Below are positions 30,307-37,409 of a stretch of DNA of 64,000 nucleotides, in pieces. A program made the position numbers and the translations under genes. The stretch is taken from contig NC_013521.1 in NCBI RefSeq assembly GCF_000024925.1, positions 1-64,000 on the forward strand. Direction: 5' to 3'. The stretch is from Sanguibacter keddieii DSM 10542. Its GTDB lineage: Bacteria; Actinomycetota; Actinomycetes; Actinomycetales; Cellulomonadaceae. The first letter of the stretch is position 1, and the number at the start of each line of letters is the position of its first letter. The notes beneath the pieces are model-generated. The model made no database searches. It was not told the DNA's origin and saw only the letters and a list, made by a program, of their open reading frames with translations.

Positions 30307-30345
30307 GTGCGGTATCTCTCAGCAGGTGACGAAGGTGTACCCCGG
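30305..30345. repeat. 41-bp direct repeat, right copy
   Basis: This matches 29331-29371 exactly. It spans the last codons and stop of the minus-strand lipoprotein gene at 30319 and is therefore probably the original copy. Confidence 0.97.
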
Positions 30346-31254
30346 GTCGCCGGGCAGGCTCAGCGGGCGGTCCCGGCCGACCACCGAGATCGCGTCGTCT
30401 CCGCGCCCGTGGTCGGCGCAGGACGCCTCGAGGAGGGCCTCGAAGTCGGGGGCGTCGTCGTAGACGATCTCGATCACCTGCCGGCCGTAGACGGCTGTGT
30501 AGTCGCCGCACTCGTCGTAGACGGCGCAGTCCTCCGCCACGGCGAGGTCGAAGCCCGCCTCGCGGCCCCGCTCGCCGAGCTCGACGGTGTTCTTCTGCGC
30601 GATCGCGAGGCCGGCCGCGTGCGCGCGCTCGACCAGCAGGCTCGCGAGCGCGAGGTTGTCGTCCTCGGACAGGAGCCCCGCCGACCGCGTGAAGGAGTCG
30701 AGGTTGTCCGGCTCGACGGCGTCGAAGCCCTTCGCGGCGCAGGTGTCGACCTGCTCGCCGAGGATCTCCGCGATCGCCGTGCGGTTCTCGGCCGTCGACG
30801 TGTCGAGGATGAGCTCGTCCGGCCAGTCAGGGTCCTCGAGGGGGACGCCGTCGACGTGCAGGACCAGCTCGGGGTGGTCGGCCAGCCAGGCCTCGGAGTC
30901 GCCGGGCTGGGTCTGGAAGGCGTTGACGTAGCAGAGGTCGTAGCCCGCTCCCGAGGGCGACGCGGTGACGTCGCGGACCACCACTGTGACGCCGGGCGGC
31001 GGGTCGTAGGGGCCGCCCAGCTGGTAGTCGACGAGCCCGCCCTCGGGCAGCAGCCGGACCGTCGACGAGGTGCCCGGGTCGCCCGCGCCGTCCGTGGACG
31101 GTGTGCTCTCCGCGGCGGGCTGCTGTGCCTCCGGCTCGGACGAGGTGCCGCACCCGGCGAGGAGGAGGGCGCTCGCGGTGCCGGCGGCGACCCACGCCGC
31201 GACGGCTCGGCGACGGGCTGCTCGGCGGTGGGGCGTCGTCGTGGCGTCGGTCAT
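30319..31254 (-). CDS. Lipoprotein, endo-alpha-1,4-polygalactosaminidase-like (GH114/TM1410 fold)
   Basis: The 311-residue protein has a twin-Arg/basic N-terminus, a hydrophobic stretch and a lipobox (LLLAGC) near residue 36, so it is an exported lipoprotein. The remainder resembles GH114 / TM1410-type TIM-barrel proteins: YQLGGPYDPP, then CYVNAFQ, LILDTSTAENR, GFDAVEPDNLDSF with likely catalytic acids, and IAQKNTVEL. Family members cleave galactosaminogalactan-type polymers in fungi; bacterial substrates are mostly untested. The start is ATG 31254 or GTG 31260; neither has a clear ribosome site. Its 3' end is duplicated 974 bp away. Confidence 0.75.
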   Translation of the reverse strand: MTDATTTPHRRAARRRAVAAWVAAGTASALLLAGCGTSSEPEAQQPAAESTPSTDGAGDPGTSSTVRLLPEGGLVDYQLGGPYDPPPGVTVVVRDVTASPSGAGYDLCYVNAFQTQPGDSEAWLADHPELVLHVDGVPLEDPDWPDELILDTSTAENRTAIAEILGEQVDTCAAKGFDAVEPDNLDSFTRSAGLLSEDDNLALASLLVERAHAAGLAIAQKNTVELGERGREAGFDLAVAEDCAVYDECGDYTAVYGRQVIEIVYDDAPDFEALLEASCADHGRGDDAISVVGRDRPLSLPGDPGYTFVTC

Positions 31255-31316
31255 GCGCACCAGTATGCGGCGAGTCCGGGGCTCCAGGCGGCAGGGGCGC
31301 CCCGGTGCGCCCGGGA

Positions 31317-31358
31317 CACGACGACGGCCGGACCCCGTGGGGTCCGGCCGTCGTCGTG
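31317..31358 (-). terminator. Terminator after the 31390 lipoprotein gene
   Basis: A perfect 18-bp stem (CACGACGACGGCCGGACC and complement) with a 6-base loop lies 32 bases past the stop of the minus-strand gene ending at 31390. Confidence 0.88.
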
Positions 31359-31389
31359 GGCAGCGTCGCTGCCCGGCTCACGTGCTCCG

Positions 31390-31851
31390 TCAGGCGGCGG
31401 GGACCGTGTAGCCGGCCTCGTCGCAGGTGGCGGTGAGGTCGGTCGTGGCAGTCGCGACGGCGGCCGAGTCGACCATGACGTCGGCGGTGCCCGAGGACAC
31501 CTGGCTGATGACGTCACCGAGCGGGGCGCGCAGCGCCTCGATGTTCGCCGCGAGGTCCGTGGGGGACTTCGCGATCGCGGCGACGAGCTCCTGGCGGATG
31601 TCGTTGACCTCCGTCAGGCCGGCCTCGTCGACGACGACGCCGTCGAGAGCTGCGAGGCGGCCCATGGGGCTGTCCGCCTCGCCGTCGAACAGCGCCTCGC
31701 ACACGGCGAGGGGGTCCTTGGAGACAGCCTGCGCGGTCGCGCCGGACTGTGCCGAGGTCGAGGGCGACGAGCCCTCGGAGGCGGAGTCGTCTCCGCCCGA
31801 ACACGCAGAAAGCAGAACCAACGAGCACATAACTACAGCAATCCTCTTCAT
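31390..31851 (-). CDS. Hypothetical lipoprotein
   Basis: I do not recognise a family. The 153-residue product starts MKRIAVVMCSLVLLSAC, a short signal peptide with lipobox LSAC, so Cys17 should be lipidated. A Ser/Gly/Thr-rich linker of about 30 residues follows. An alpha-helical domain then contains two cysteines (VCEALF and ATCDEAG) that could form a disulfide. It has its own terminator and is flanked by unrelated genes on the same strand. Confidence 0.8.
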   Translation of the reverse strand: MKRIAVVMCSLVLLSACSGGDDSASEGSSPSTSAQSGATAQAVSKDPLAVCEALFDGEADSPMGRLAALDGVVVDEAGLTEVNDIRQELVAAIAKSPTDLAANIEALRAPLGDVISQVSSGTADVMVDSAAVATATTDLTATCDEAGYTVPAA

Positions 31852-31976
31852 ACCGTCATCGTAGCCGCGGTGCGCAACCGGATTTCCGGGACTGCCGGGC
31901 CGGTGTCACGACGAATCGGGCGAGAGGGTGCGTATGGACGCCGTCGGCGTCCCGCAGGCGCCTCAGGGCCCCGAGA

Positions 31977-33110
31977 TCACGGTGTGTGCTTGGACACTCC
32001 CGCGTGCTCGGGGAGCAGCACGCCGGCCAGCAGGCGCAGCGTCTCCTCACGCGTCTCGACCCGGCGCGGGTCGCTGCCGACGTAGGCGGACGAGACCGGC
32101 GAGATCATGATCTCGTCCGTGCCGACCGTCGCCGCGAGCTCGCGGACCTTGGCGGCGGCGACCTCGGGGGTCCCCACGGCCCACGAGGCGCGGATCGCCT
32201 GGGCGATGCTCGCGTGCTCGGGCAGGATGCCCTCGCGCTCGGCGTCCTCGACGAGCTCCTGCGGCTCGAGGCCCTGACCGGTGCGCAGCCGGATCATCGA
32301 GCGGACGTAGGGCAGCGCCCGACGCTCGGCCTCCTCGGCGGTCTCGGCCACGACGGCGTTGATGATGCCGAAGGTCTTGGGCTCGGCGAGGTGCTCGGAC
32401 GGCCGGAACGCCGCACGGTAGGTCTGCATCGCCTCGCGGGTGCCCTGCCCGGCGAAGTGGTGGGCGAAGACGTAGGGGAGCCCGAGGGCTGCGGCCAGCT
32501 GCGCCGAGTACATCGACGAGCCGAGGAGCCAGGTCTCGGGGACGGTCACCGCGCGGGGTGTGCCCTTGAGGGGGTAGCTGCGGCCGCGGAGGTCGAGCAC
32601 CATGCCCTCCGGCGACATCAGCTCGATGGTGTCGCGGACGTCGTCCGGGAAGGTGTCGACGGGGTCGGAGCCCTGCGCGGCGCTCGAGCGCAGCATGTGG
32701 CTGGTGACCGGGTCGGAGCCGGGGGCGCGCCCGATCCCGAGGTCGACGCGCCCCGGGAAGGCAGCCTCGAGGACCGCGAACTGCTCGGCGACGGCGAGAG
32801 GCGCGTGGTTGGGCAGCATGACGCCGCCCGACCCGACGCGGATCTGCCGGGTCGCCGAGGCGAGCAGCGCGAGGAGCACGGGAGGCGTCGTCGAGGCGAC
32901 GGCCGGCATGTTGTGGTGCTCGGCCACCCAGTAGCGGCGGAAGCCGAGCTCGTCGGCGGTCTGCGCGAGACGGGTGGTGGCGGCGATCGCGTCAGCGGTC
33001 GTCTGGTCCGTCCGGACGGGGATGAGGTCGAGGACGGAGAGTGCGGAGACAGGGGTGCTGTCGACGGGCGCTGGGGCCACCGGCGAGCCGGTGGTGGTGT
33101 CTGTGCTCAC
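31977..33110 (-). CDS. LLM-class flavin-dependent oxidoreductase
   Basis: This is a luciferase-like monooxygenase-family protein using FMN or F420; the substrate is unknown. The 377-residue product has SVLDLIPVR near the N-terminus, the RYWVAEHHNMP motif characteristic of the single-component bacterial luciferase-like group near residue 60, and GRVDLGIGRAPGSDP near 121-135. The start is GTG 33110, directly abutting the stop of the upstream membrane-protein gene, so the two form an operon. Divergent LysR gene 33710 is the probable regulator. Confidence 0.88.
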   Translation of the reverse strand: MSTDTTTGSPVAPAPVDSTPVSALSVLDLIPVRTDQTTADAIAATTRLAQTADELGFRRYWVAEHHNMPAVASTTPPVLLALLASATRQIRVGSGGVMLPNHAPLAVAEQFAVLEAAFPGRVDLGIGRAPGSDPVTSHMLRSSAAQGSDPVDTFPDDVRDTIELMSPEGMVLDLRGRSYPLKGTPRAVTVPETWLLGSSMYSAQLAAALGLPYVFAHHFAGQGTREAMQTYRAAFRPSEHLAEPKTFGIINAVVAETAEEAERRALPYVRSMIRLRTGQGLEPQELVEDAEREGILPEHASIAQAIRASWAVGTPEVAAAKVRELAATVGTDEIMISPVSSAYVGSDPRRVETREETLRLLAGVLLPEHAGVSKHTP

Positions 33111-33566
33111 TCAGGCGGCAACGGGCGTGCGGTGCGCGCTATTCCTCTCGGACCCCAGGAGCGTCGCGGCGGGGTCTGCCACGTCGGTCCCCGCGAAGAG
33201 CGAGTCCATGAGGGTGTCGTGCTCGGCGACGGAGGAGGCCGGTGCCTCCCAGCCGGTCGCGAGGACGGCCTCGGGGGACTCCTCGACCGTGGTCTCCGTG
33301 GTGACGGCGGCGCGGCGCGCGTTCCAGAGGGCGCGCACGGCGTAGATGCCGATCGCGACCCAGACGACGTTCACCACGGCCGAGGGCCAGGCGCTGTGCA
33401 CGGACGCGCTCACGGAGAGGAGACCGGCGCCGACGATGTTGAGTCCCTGGAAGGTCAGGGAGTCAGGAGAGATCCGCTTCATCGTGACCAGACCGTAGGC
33501 GACGACGGCACTGATGGCGCCGGTCCACCCGGCGAGGGTGAGGAAGATCTGGGCGGCAGCGGACAT
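33111..33566 (-). CDS. Small membrane protein with three to four helices (CBU_0592-like)
   Basis: The 151-residue product starts MSAAAQIFLTLAGWTGAISA at ATG 33566 behind AGGAG. It has about three hydrophobic helices in its first 90 residues, with the YGLVTMKRISPDSLTFQGLN loop seen in the CBU_0592-type membrane family, and then a hydrophilic tail of about 60 residues. Function is unknown. The longer frame upstream (to 33689) lacks a ribosome site and overlaps the LysR operator. Its stop abuts the GTG of the flavin oxidoreductase. Confidence 0.75.
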   Translation of the reverse strand: MSAAAQIFLTLAGWTGAISAVVAYGLVTMKRISPDSLTFQGLNIVGAGLLSVSASVHSAWPSAVVNVVWVAIGIYAVRALWNARRAAVTTETTVEESPEAVLATGWEAPASSVAEHDTLMDSLFAGTDVADPAATLLGSERNSAHRTPVAA

Positions 33567-33692
33567 GACGAACTCCTGATGACGTGCGGTGGGGGGTGTG
33601 GTCATGCCGAGCCACCGGCTGCGGACCACGAGGTGATGAGCACAATCATGAGGCTCTGGATGCTGTAGCACAATCGAATCATTCTCCAAACC

Positions 33693-33713
33693 CCATGTAG
33701 CATCACTACATGG
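33693..33713. promoter_or_regulatory. Palindromic operator overlapping the lysR start codon
   Basis: CCATGTAG at 33693-33700 and CTACATGG at 33706-33713 form a perfect 8-bp inverted repeat with a 5-base spacer. It contains T-N11-A pairs typical of LysR sites and includes the ATG at 33710. The nonamer AGCACAATC also occurs twice nearby, at 33639-33647 and 33667-33675. Confidence 0.65.
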
Positions 33714-34624
33714 CTCTGGACGCGCGAAGACTTGGTGTACTCCTGGCGGTCCACAGGGCTGGAGGAGTGGTGGCAGCCGCCGACCTGCTGCACCTGACGC
33801 CCTCCGCGATCTCCCAGCAGATCGCCAAGCTCGAGGCAGAAGAGGGCGTCGAGGTCCTGCACCGCGGCCCCCGCGGGGTGACCCTCACGGCCGTCGGGCT
33901 GATGCTCGCCGAGGCGGCCGAGCGCATCGAGTCCGAGCTCGTCGAGGCCCGCAAGCAGATCGCCACGATCGGGCCGGACGTGAGCGGCCGGGTGACGATC
34001 GGTGCGTTCCAGACCGTGACCCGCAGCGTGGTCGCGCCCATGCTGGTGGAGCTCGCGGAGACCGCGCCGGGCCTCGAGATCGACGTCCACGAGGTGGAGA
34101 CCGACGACGCCAACCGCGGGCTGCGCAGCGGCGAGTACGACATCGCGATCGTCGAGCACGACTCCTCGGCCGAGCGCCCCGTGCCGCGCGGCTTCCGCGA
34201 GGTCCCGCTGCTCGACGAGCCGTGGCGCATCGCCGTGCCGACCACGATGGCCACGCCCACGAGCCTCCAGGACCTCACCGAGGCCGTGTGGATCGGCTCG
34301 GAGAAGACCACGGCGGCGGCCCGGGCGCTGTCCCGCGTGGTCGACCTCGCACGCCCCACCCGGTCGACGCTGCACAGCACCTACAGCTACGAGGTCGCCA
34401 TCGCGCTGGTCGCCGCGGGTCAGGGCGTCGCGCTGCTCCCGGCGCTCGCCCTCGAGCACGCCGACCTCACGGGCGTCGACATGGTGCCCATCGCCGGCCT
34501 CGGCATGCGCCACATCGCGGCCCGCCACCGCGCCAACCGCCACGAGCCGACGCCCGCCGTGACAGCCGTCATCGACGCGCTGCTCGCACAGGTGGTCACG
34601 CTCGACCTGGGGTACATCGGGTGA
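33710..34624 (+). CDS. LysR-family transcriptional regulator
   Basis: The 304-residue protein has an N-terminal winged HTH (LGVLLAVHRAGGVVAAADLL then TPSAISQQIAKLEAEEG) and a periplasmic-binding-protein-like effector domain from about residue 90. It is divergent from the membrane-protein/flavin-oxidoreductase operon, the classic layout for a LysR regulator and its target. Its start codon lies inside a perfect inverted repeat, implying autoregulation and possibly a leaderless or very short-leader mRNA. The effector is unknown. Confidence 0.9.
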   Translation: MALDARRLGVLLAVHRAGGVVAAADLLHLTPSAISQQIAKLEAEEGVEVLHRGPRGVTLTAVGLMLAEAAERIESELVEARKQIATIGPDVSGRVTIGAFQTVTRSVVAPMLVELAETAPGLEIDVHEVETDDANRGLRSGEYDIAIVEHDSSAERPVPRGFREVPLLDEPWRIAVPTTMATPTSLQDLTEAVWIGSEKTTAAARALSRVVDLARPTRSTLHSTYSYEVAIALVAAGQGVALLPALALEHADLTGVDMVPIAGLGMRHIAARHRANRHEPTPAVTAVIDALLAQVVTLDLGYIG

Positions 34625-34661
34625 CGGTGCCACGTCGGCTTGACGGTGCGTGGGCATGGAA

Positions 34662-34726
34662 GAGCCCGTGGGCTGGTGGGGTGACCCACCTGCCGCGAAG
34701 GACGAGATCGCGGCGCCCACGGGCTC
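34662..34726. other. Compact three-way-junction hairpin element
   Basis: An outer 12-bp perfect stem (34662-34673 with 34715-34726) encloses two inner perfect hairpins. The first is GGTGGG/CCCACC at 34675-34690 with a GTGA tetraloop. The second is GCCGCGA/TCGCGGC at 34692-34714 with a 9-base loop. Only single bases at 34674 and 34691 link them. It lies 37 bases past the lysR stop and has no coding signal. Confidence 0.8.
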
Positions 34727-34868
34727 CGGTGACTGCCTGGTATTCGCTGGGCGCCCACCGCGTCCGGTGCGGGGCCGGCGAGTACTGACAACCGGTTCGT
34801 CCGACAGCTGCCAGCGCGACCTTGCGCGCTGGTCCCCGACCAGCAGGGCTGGTCGGTGCTGGTGGCGA

Positions 34869-34907
34869 CTAGCGGACAGCCACCTCACGAGTCCTGGTGA
34901 ACTTCAT
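34869..34907 (-). CDS. 12-residue leader peptide-like ORF
   Basis: ATG 34907 encodes MKFTRTREVAVR and stops at 34869. It is preceded at 34917-34925 by AAGGAGGTG, an almost complete complement of the 16S rRNA 3' end and stronger than those of most genes in the window. The peptide matches nothing I know. The GGTGG next to the ribosome site could pair with CCACC at 34861-34865, just past the stop, suggesting possible mutually exclusive folds. Confidence 0.5.
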   Translation of the reverse strand: MKFTRTREVAVR

Positions 34908-34939
34908 GTCTGGGACCACCTCCTTCCGATGTGAGCACG

Positions 34940-34969
34940 ACGCTACGCCTGCGCACCGGGGGCGCTCAA
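34940..34969 (-). promoter_or_regulatory. Promoter-like pair for the minus-strand leader locus
   Basis: On the minus strand TTGAGC (34964-34969) and TAGCGT (34940-34945) are separated by 18 bases. Transcription would start near 34933, about 26 bases before the ATG of the 12-codon ORF. Confidence 0.5.
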
Positions 34970-35099
34970 GGGTTTTACCGAGAGCAGATCTGGGCGGGCC
35001 GGTCAGGCCCCGGTGGGCGGCTCCCGCTCGTCCTGCGACCGGGGCCCCGCCCGTGACAGGGTTGAGGCAGACCCCACCCCGACCTGGAGGGAACTCCCC

Positions 35100-35666
35100 G
35101 TGACCGACTCCTCGCAGACCAGCACCCCGCCCGCACGCATCCTGCGGATCATGACCGTCTGCACCGGCAACATCTGCCGCTCGCCGATGGCCGAGGTCGT
35201 GCTGCGCGACCGGCTCGAGGCTGCCGGGCTCGCAGGCCGCGTCGTCGTCGACTCGACCGGGGTGAGCTCGGAGGAGCACGGCAACCCCATGGACCGCCGA
35301 GCACGCGCCGTGCTGACCGCGGCCGGCTACACCGACGCCGCCCTCGACCGGCACTCGGCACGCCAGGTCGGCGCCGCCGACCTCGGCGACCGTGACCTGC
35401 TGCTGCCGATGACGGCGTCGCACGCCGCCGCGCTGCGCCGCCTCGCCGAGCGCAGCGGCCAGCCGGACAGTGTTGGCGACATCGTCATGTTCCGTACCTT
35501 CGACCCGGCCGCCCCGGCGACGCGCGGGGTGCAGGACGAGCACCTCCTCGACGTCGAGGACCCCTGGTACGGCGGTCCGGCCGACTTCGAGGAGTGCCTC
35601 GCGCAGGTCGAGGCGGCCGTCGACGGGGTCGTCGAGTGGGCCCGCGCCCGGCTCGGGCACGAGTGA
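35100..35666 (+). CDS. Low-molecular-weight protein tyrosine phosphatase
   Basis: This enzyme dephosphorylates phosphotyrosine, often in exopolysaccharide or stress control. The 188-residue protein has the P-loop CTGNICRS with nucleophile Cys21 and Arg27 (C-X5-R) and the general-acid loop DPWYGG near residue 158. GTG 35100 was chosen because GGAGGGAA lies upstream; the open frame continues further without support. It sits beyond the structured minus-strand locus, with no partner kinase gene next to it. Confidence 0.92.
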   Translation: MTDSSQTSTPPARILRIMTVCTGNICRSPMAEVVLRDRLEAAGLAGRVVVDSTGVSSEEHGNPMDRRARAVLTAAGYTDAALDRHSARQVGAADLGDRDLLLPMTASHAAALRRLAERSGQPDSVGDIVMFRTFDPAAPATRGVQDEHLLDVEDPWYGGPADFEECLAQVEAAVDGVVEWARARLGHE

Positions 35667-35694
35667 CCCCGGGCCGACGAGCGAGCGCCGCGGC

Positions 35695-37146
35695 TCAGGG
35701 GGCGAAGGTGTACCCGGTGAGGTCACCGGCGACCGTCGAGGTCACGAGGGAACCGCCGATCACCTGGTAGCTCGACCGGTCGAAGGACGTCGGTGACGTC
35801 GCATGCGTGTGGTCGACCGTCCAGAGGACGGCACCGTCCGTGGGGTCTACGCCGACGACAGTCTCCTCCGTCTCGACCACGAGCGTCCCGTCGTGCAGGC
35901 CGAGCTCGCCGTTCAGCGCCTTCGAGACCCAGCGCTGCTCTCCCGTGCGGGCGTCGACCGCGACCACGGGGGTCTGGGCGGTCCGGTCGAAGGGGACCAC
36001 GAGGTCACCGACCACCGTCGCGGTCAGCCCGGCGGGGTCGCCCTCGAGGCTCCACGGCGACTCCCCGGTCGTGGGGTCGACGGCCCGGGACCCGACCCCC
36101 ACGACGGGGGCGAGCCCGTCGACCTCGCCGAGCAGGTTCCACGCCCCGCCCGCACCGTCGGTGATCACGCGGCCGTCGACGCCGTCCGTGATCGTCGCGC
36201 CGCCGTCCACGGAGCTGATGTCGCGCAGCAGCCCGCCGGGGAGCAGGAGCAGCGCCGAGTCGCCCGAGGTGGTGAGGACCTCTCCCGTGGTGCGGTCGAC
36301 GACGGCCGACGCGCCCGACATGAAGAACGCGACCTGACCGGAGTCTGCCGTGACCACGCCGTAGGCCTCGGTCGCCGGGACGAGGCCCGGCTCCGTCGAG
36401 CTCGACCACACCTCGACGAGGTCGTCGTCGAAGGCCTGGAAGAGCATCGCCCCGTCGACGACAGACGCGACGACCGTGCCGGTCTCGTCGGAGAACGCGT
36501 ACGCCGGCTCGGCGGACAGCCCGACCGTGCCCAGGACCTCGCCGGACGCGGTGTCGAGCGTCGTCAGGGTGAAGGTCCCGTCGTCAGCCCCCTGCCAGTG
36601 GGCGACGGTGCTGCCGTCGTCGAGGACGGTGCTCCAGGCCTCTGCACCCGGGCCGGGCTCGTACCGCCAGAGCTCGTCGCCGGTGGTGCGGTCGAGCCCG
36701 AGCACGAGCGGACCGGCCTCGGCGTACACGCGCACGACGGCCACGTCGGAGACGTTGGGGACACCCAGCGGCTGCTCGTCGGCCAGCCAGACCTCTGTCC
36801 CCGCGGGCCCGTACGACGTCCCGGACACCGTCCAGGCCGTCGTGGGCTGACCGGCCAGGGCGCTCGCGGCCGGTGTGGTCGGGGCCTCGGTGGGCTCGAC
36901 CGTCGGCTCGGCCGTCTCGGTCGGCTCGGGGGAGGGTGTCGTGGGCTCCGGGGCGGGAGAGGTCGAGGGCGCCGCCTCGGCGGGCTCGTCCGACGAGGTG
37001 AGGGCCTGGGCGCCGACGACCACCGCGCCGAGGAGCACGGCGGCCCCCGCGGCCACGGCGACGGTCCGTCCGACCCGCCGTCGTGCGGGCCGTCCCGGCT
37101 CGTCGTCCGGTGCGCGGTCTGCCGGCGTGCTCGAGTCGTCTGCCAT
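35695..37146 (-). CDS. Membrane-anchored PQQ-like beta-propeller protein
   Basis: The 483-residue protein has a cytoplasmic basic N-terminus (RPARRRVGR) and one membrane helix at about 27-46. A Pro/Thr/Glu-rich linker of about 60 residues and an extracytoplasmic beta-propeller follow. The propeller repeats carry PQQ-type tryptophan-docking signatures such as TGDELWRYEPG, TGESPWSLEG and TGEQRWVSKA. Such domains often act as scaffolds (BamB-like) rather than enzymes. The chosen ATG is 37146; upstream frame is not convincing. It overlaps nothing and is divergent from the App1-type gene across a 263-bp gap in which I see no clear signals. Confidence 0.82.
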   Translation of the reverse strand: MADDSSTPADRAPDDEPGRPARRRVGRTVAVAAGAAVLLGAVVVGAQALTSSDEPAEAAPSTSPAPEPTTPSPEPTETAEPTVEPTEAPTTPAASALAGQPTTAWTVSGTSYGPAGTEVWLADEQPLGVPNVSDVAVVRVYAEAGPLVLGLDRTTGDELWRYEPGPGAEAWSTVLDDGSTVAHWQGADDGTFTLTTLDTASGEVLGTVGLSAEPAYAFSDETGTVVASVVDGAMLFQAFDDDLVEVWSSSTEPGLVPATEAYGVVTADSGQVAFFMSGASAVVDRTTGEVLTTSGDSALLLLPGGLLRDISSVDGGATITDGVDGRVITDGAGGAWNLLGEVDGLAPVVGVGSRAVDPTTGESPWSLEGDPAGLTATVVGDLVVPFDRTAQTPVVAVDARTGEQRWVSKALNGELGLHDGTLVVETEETVVGVDPTDGAVLWTVDHTHATSPTSFDRSSYQVIGGSLVTSTVAGDLTGYTFAP

Positions 37147-37409
37147 GTCTGCTGCCCCTGTCGTCGCTCGCGCGACCCTCGTCTGTCCCCCACCACCGGT
37201 CCGGCCGGAGGGATGCCCCATCGTCCCGTGCCGTCTCTGCCGCAGCAACCGTCCCGGCGCTCTGACGGCAGATCGCGACACACCTGTGACCTGGGGAGAC
37301 GACGGGCCCCTCTGCCGGCGACGCGGAGCCGTCGACGCGCACCGGAGACGACGGGCCGGTGGCGCTCTCGACCGGCGGGGCGCCCCGACCTCTGGAAGAC
37401 TCCGAGAGC

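Larger units (their letters stand above)
29331..30345. mobile_element. Putative inserted toxin-antitoxin cassette bounded by 41-bp direct repeats
   Basis: A 974-bp unit (one repeat plus 933 bp) separates the gldA upstream region from the lipoprotein gene and holds only an MNT-HEPN pair. The right repeat is the genuine gene end and the left repeat its duplicate, as expected after insertion at a gene 3' end or after an unequal duplication. There is no integrase, transposase or inverted terminal repeat, so the mechanism is unknown and it may be a decayed remnant. Confidence 0.55.
34662..34935 (-). ncRNA. Candidate structured minus-strand transcript with a 12-codon leader ORF
   Basis: This fills most of the 475-bp gap between lysR and the phosphatase gene. 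In minus-strand order it shows a promoter-like pair, a strong ribosome site, a 12-codon ORF, and then successive perfect hairpins. These lie at 34861-34884 (GGTGGC/GCCACC), 34836-34856 (9 bp, 3-base loop), 34811-34832 (8 bp), 34756-34769 (CACCG/CGGTG, 4-base loop) and finally the three-way junction. No minus-strand gene lies downstream before 33566. It could be a small RNA, an attenuator-like leader or an antisense regulator of lysR; the function is inference. Confidence 0.5.

Noticed and set aside
34650..34934. A 94-codon plus-strand ORF over the structured gap
   Set aside because: No ribosome site, no domain, and the composition reflects the hairpins; the minus-strand signals are stronger.
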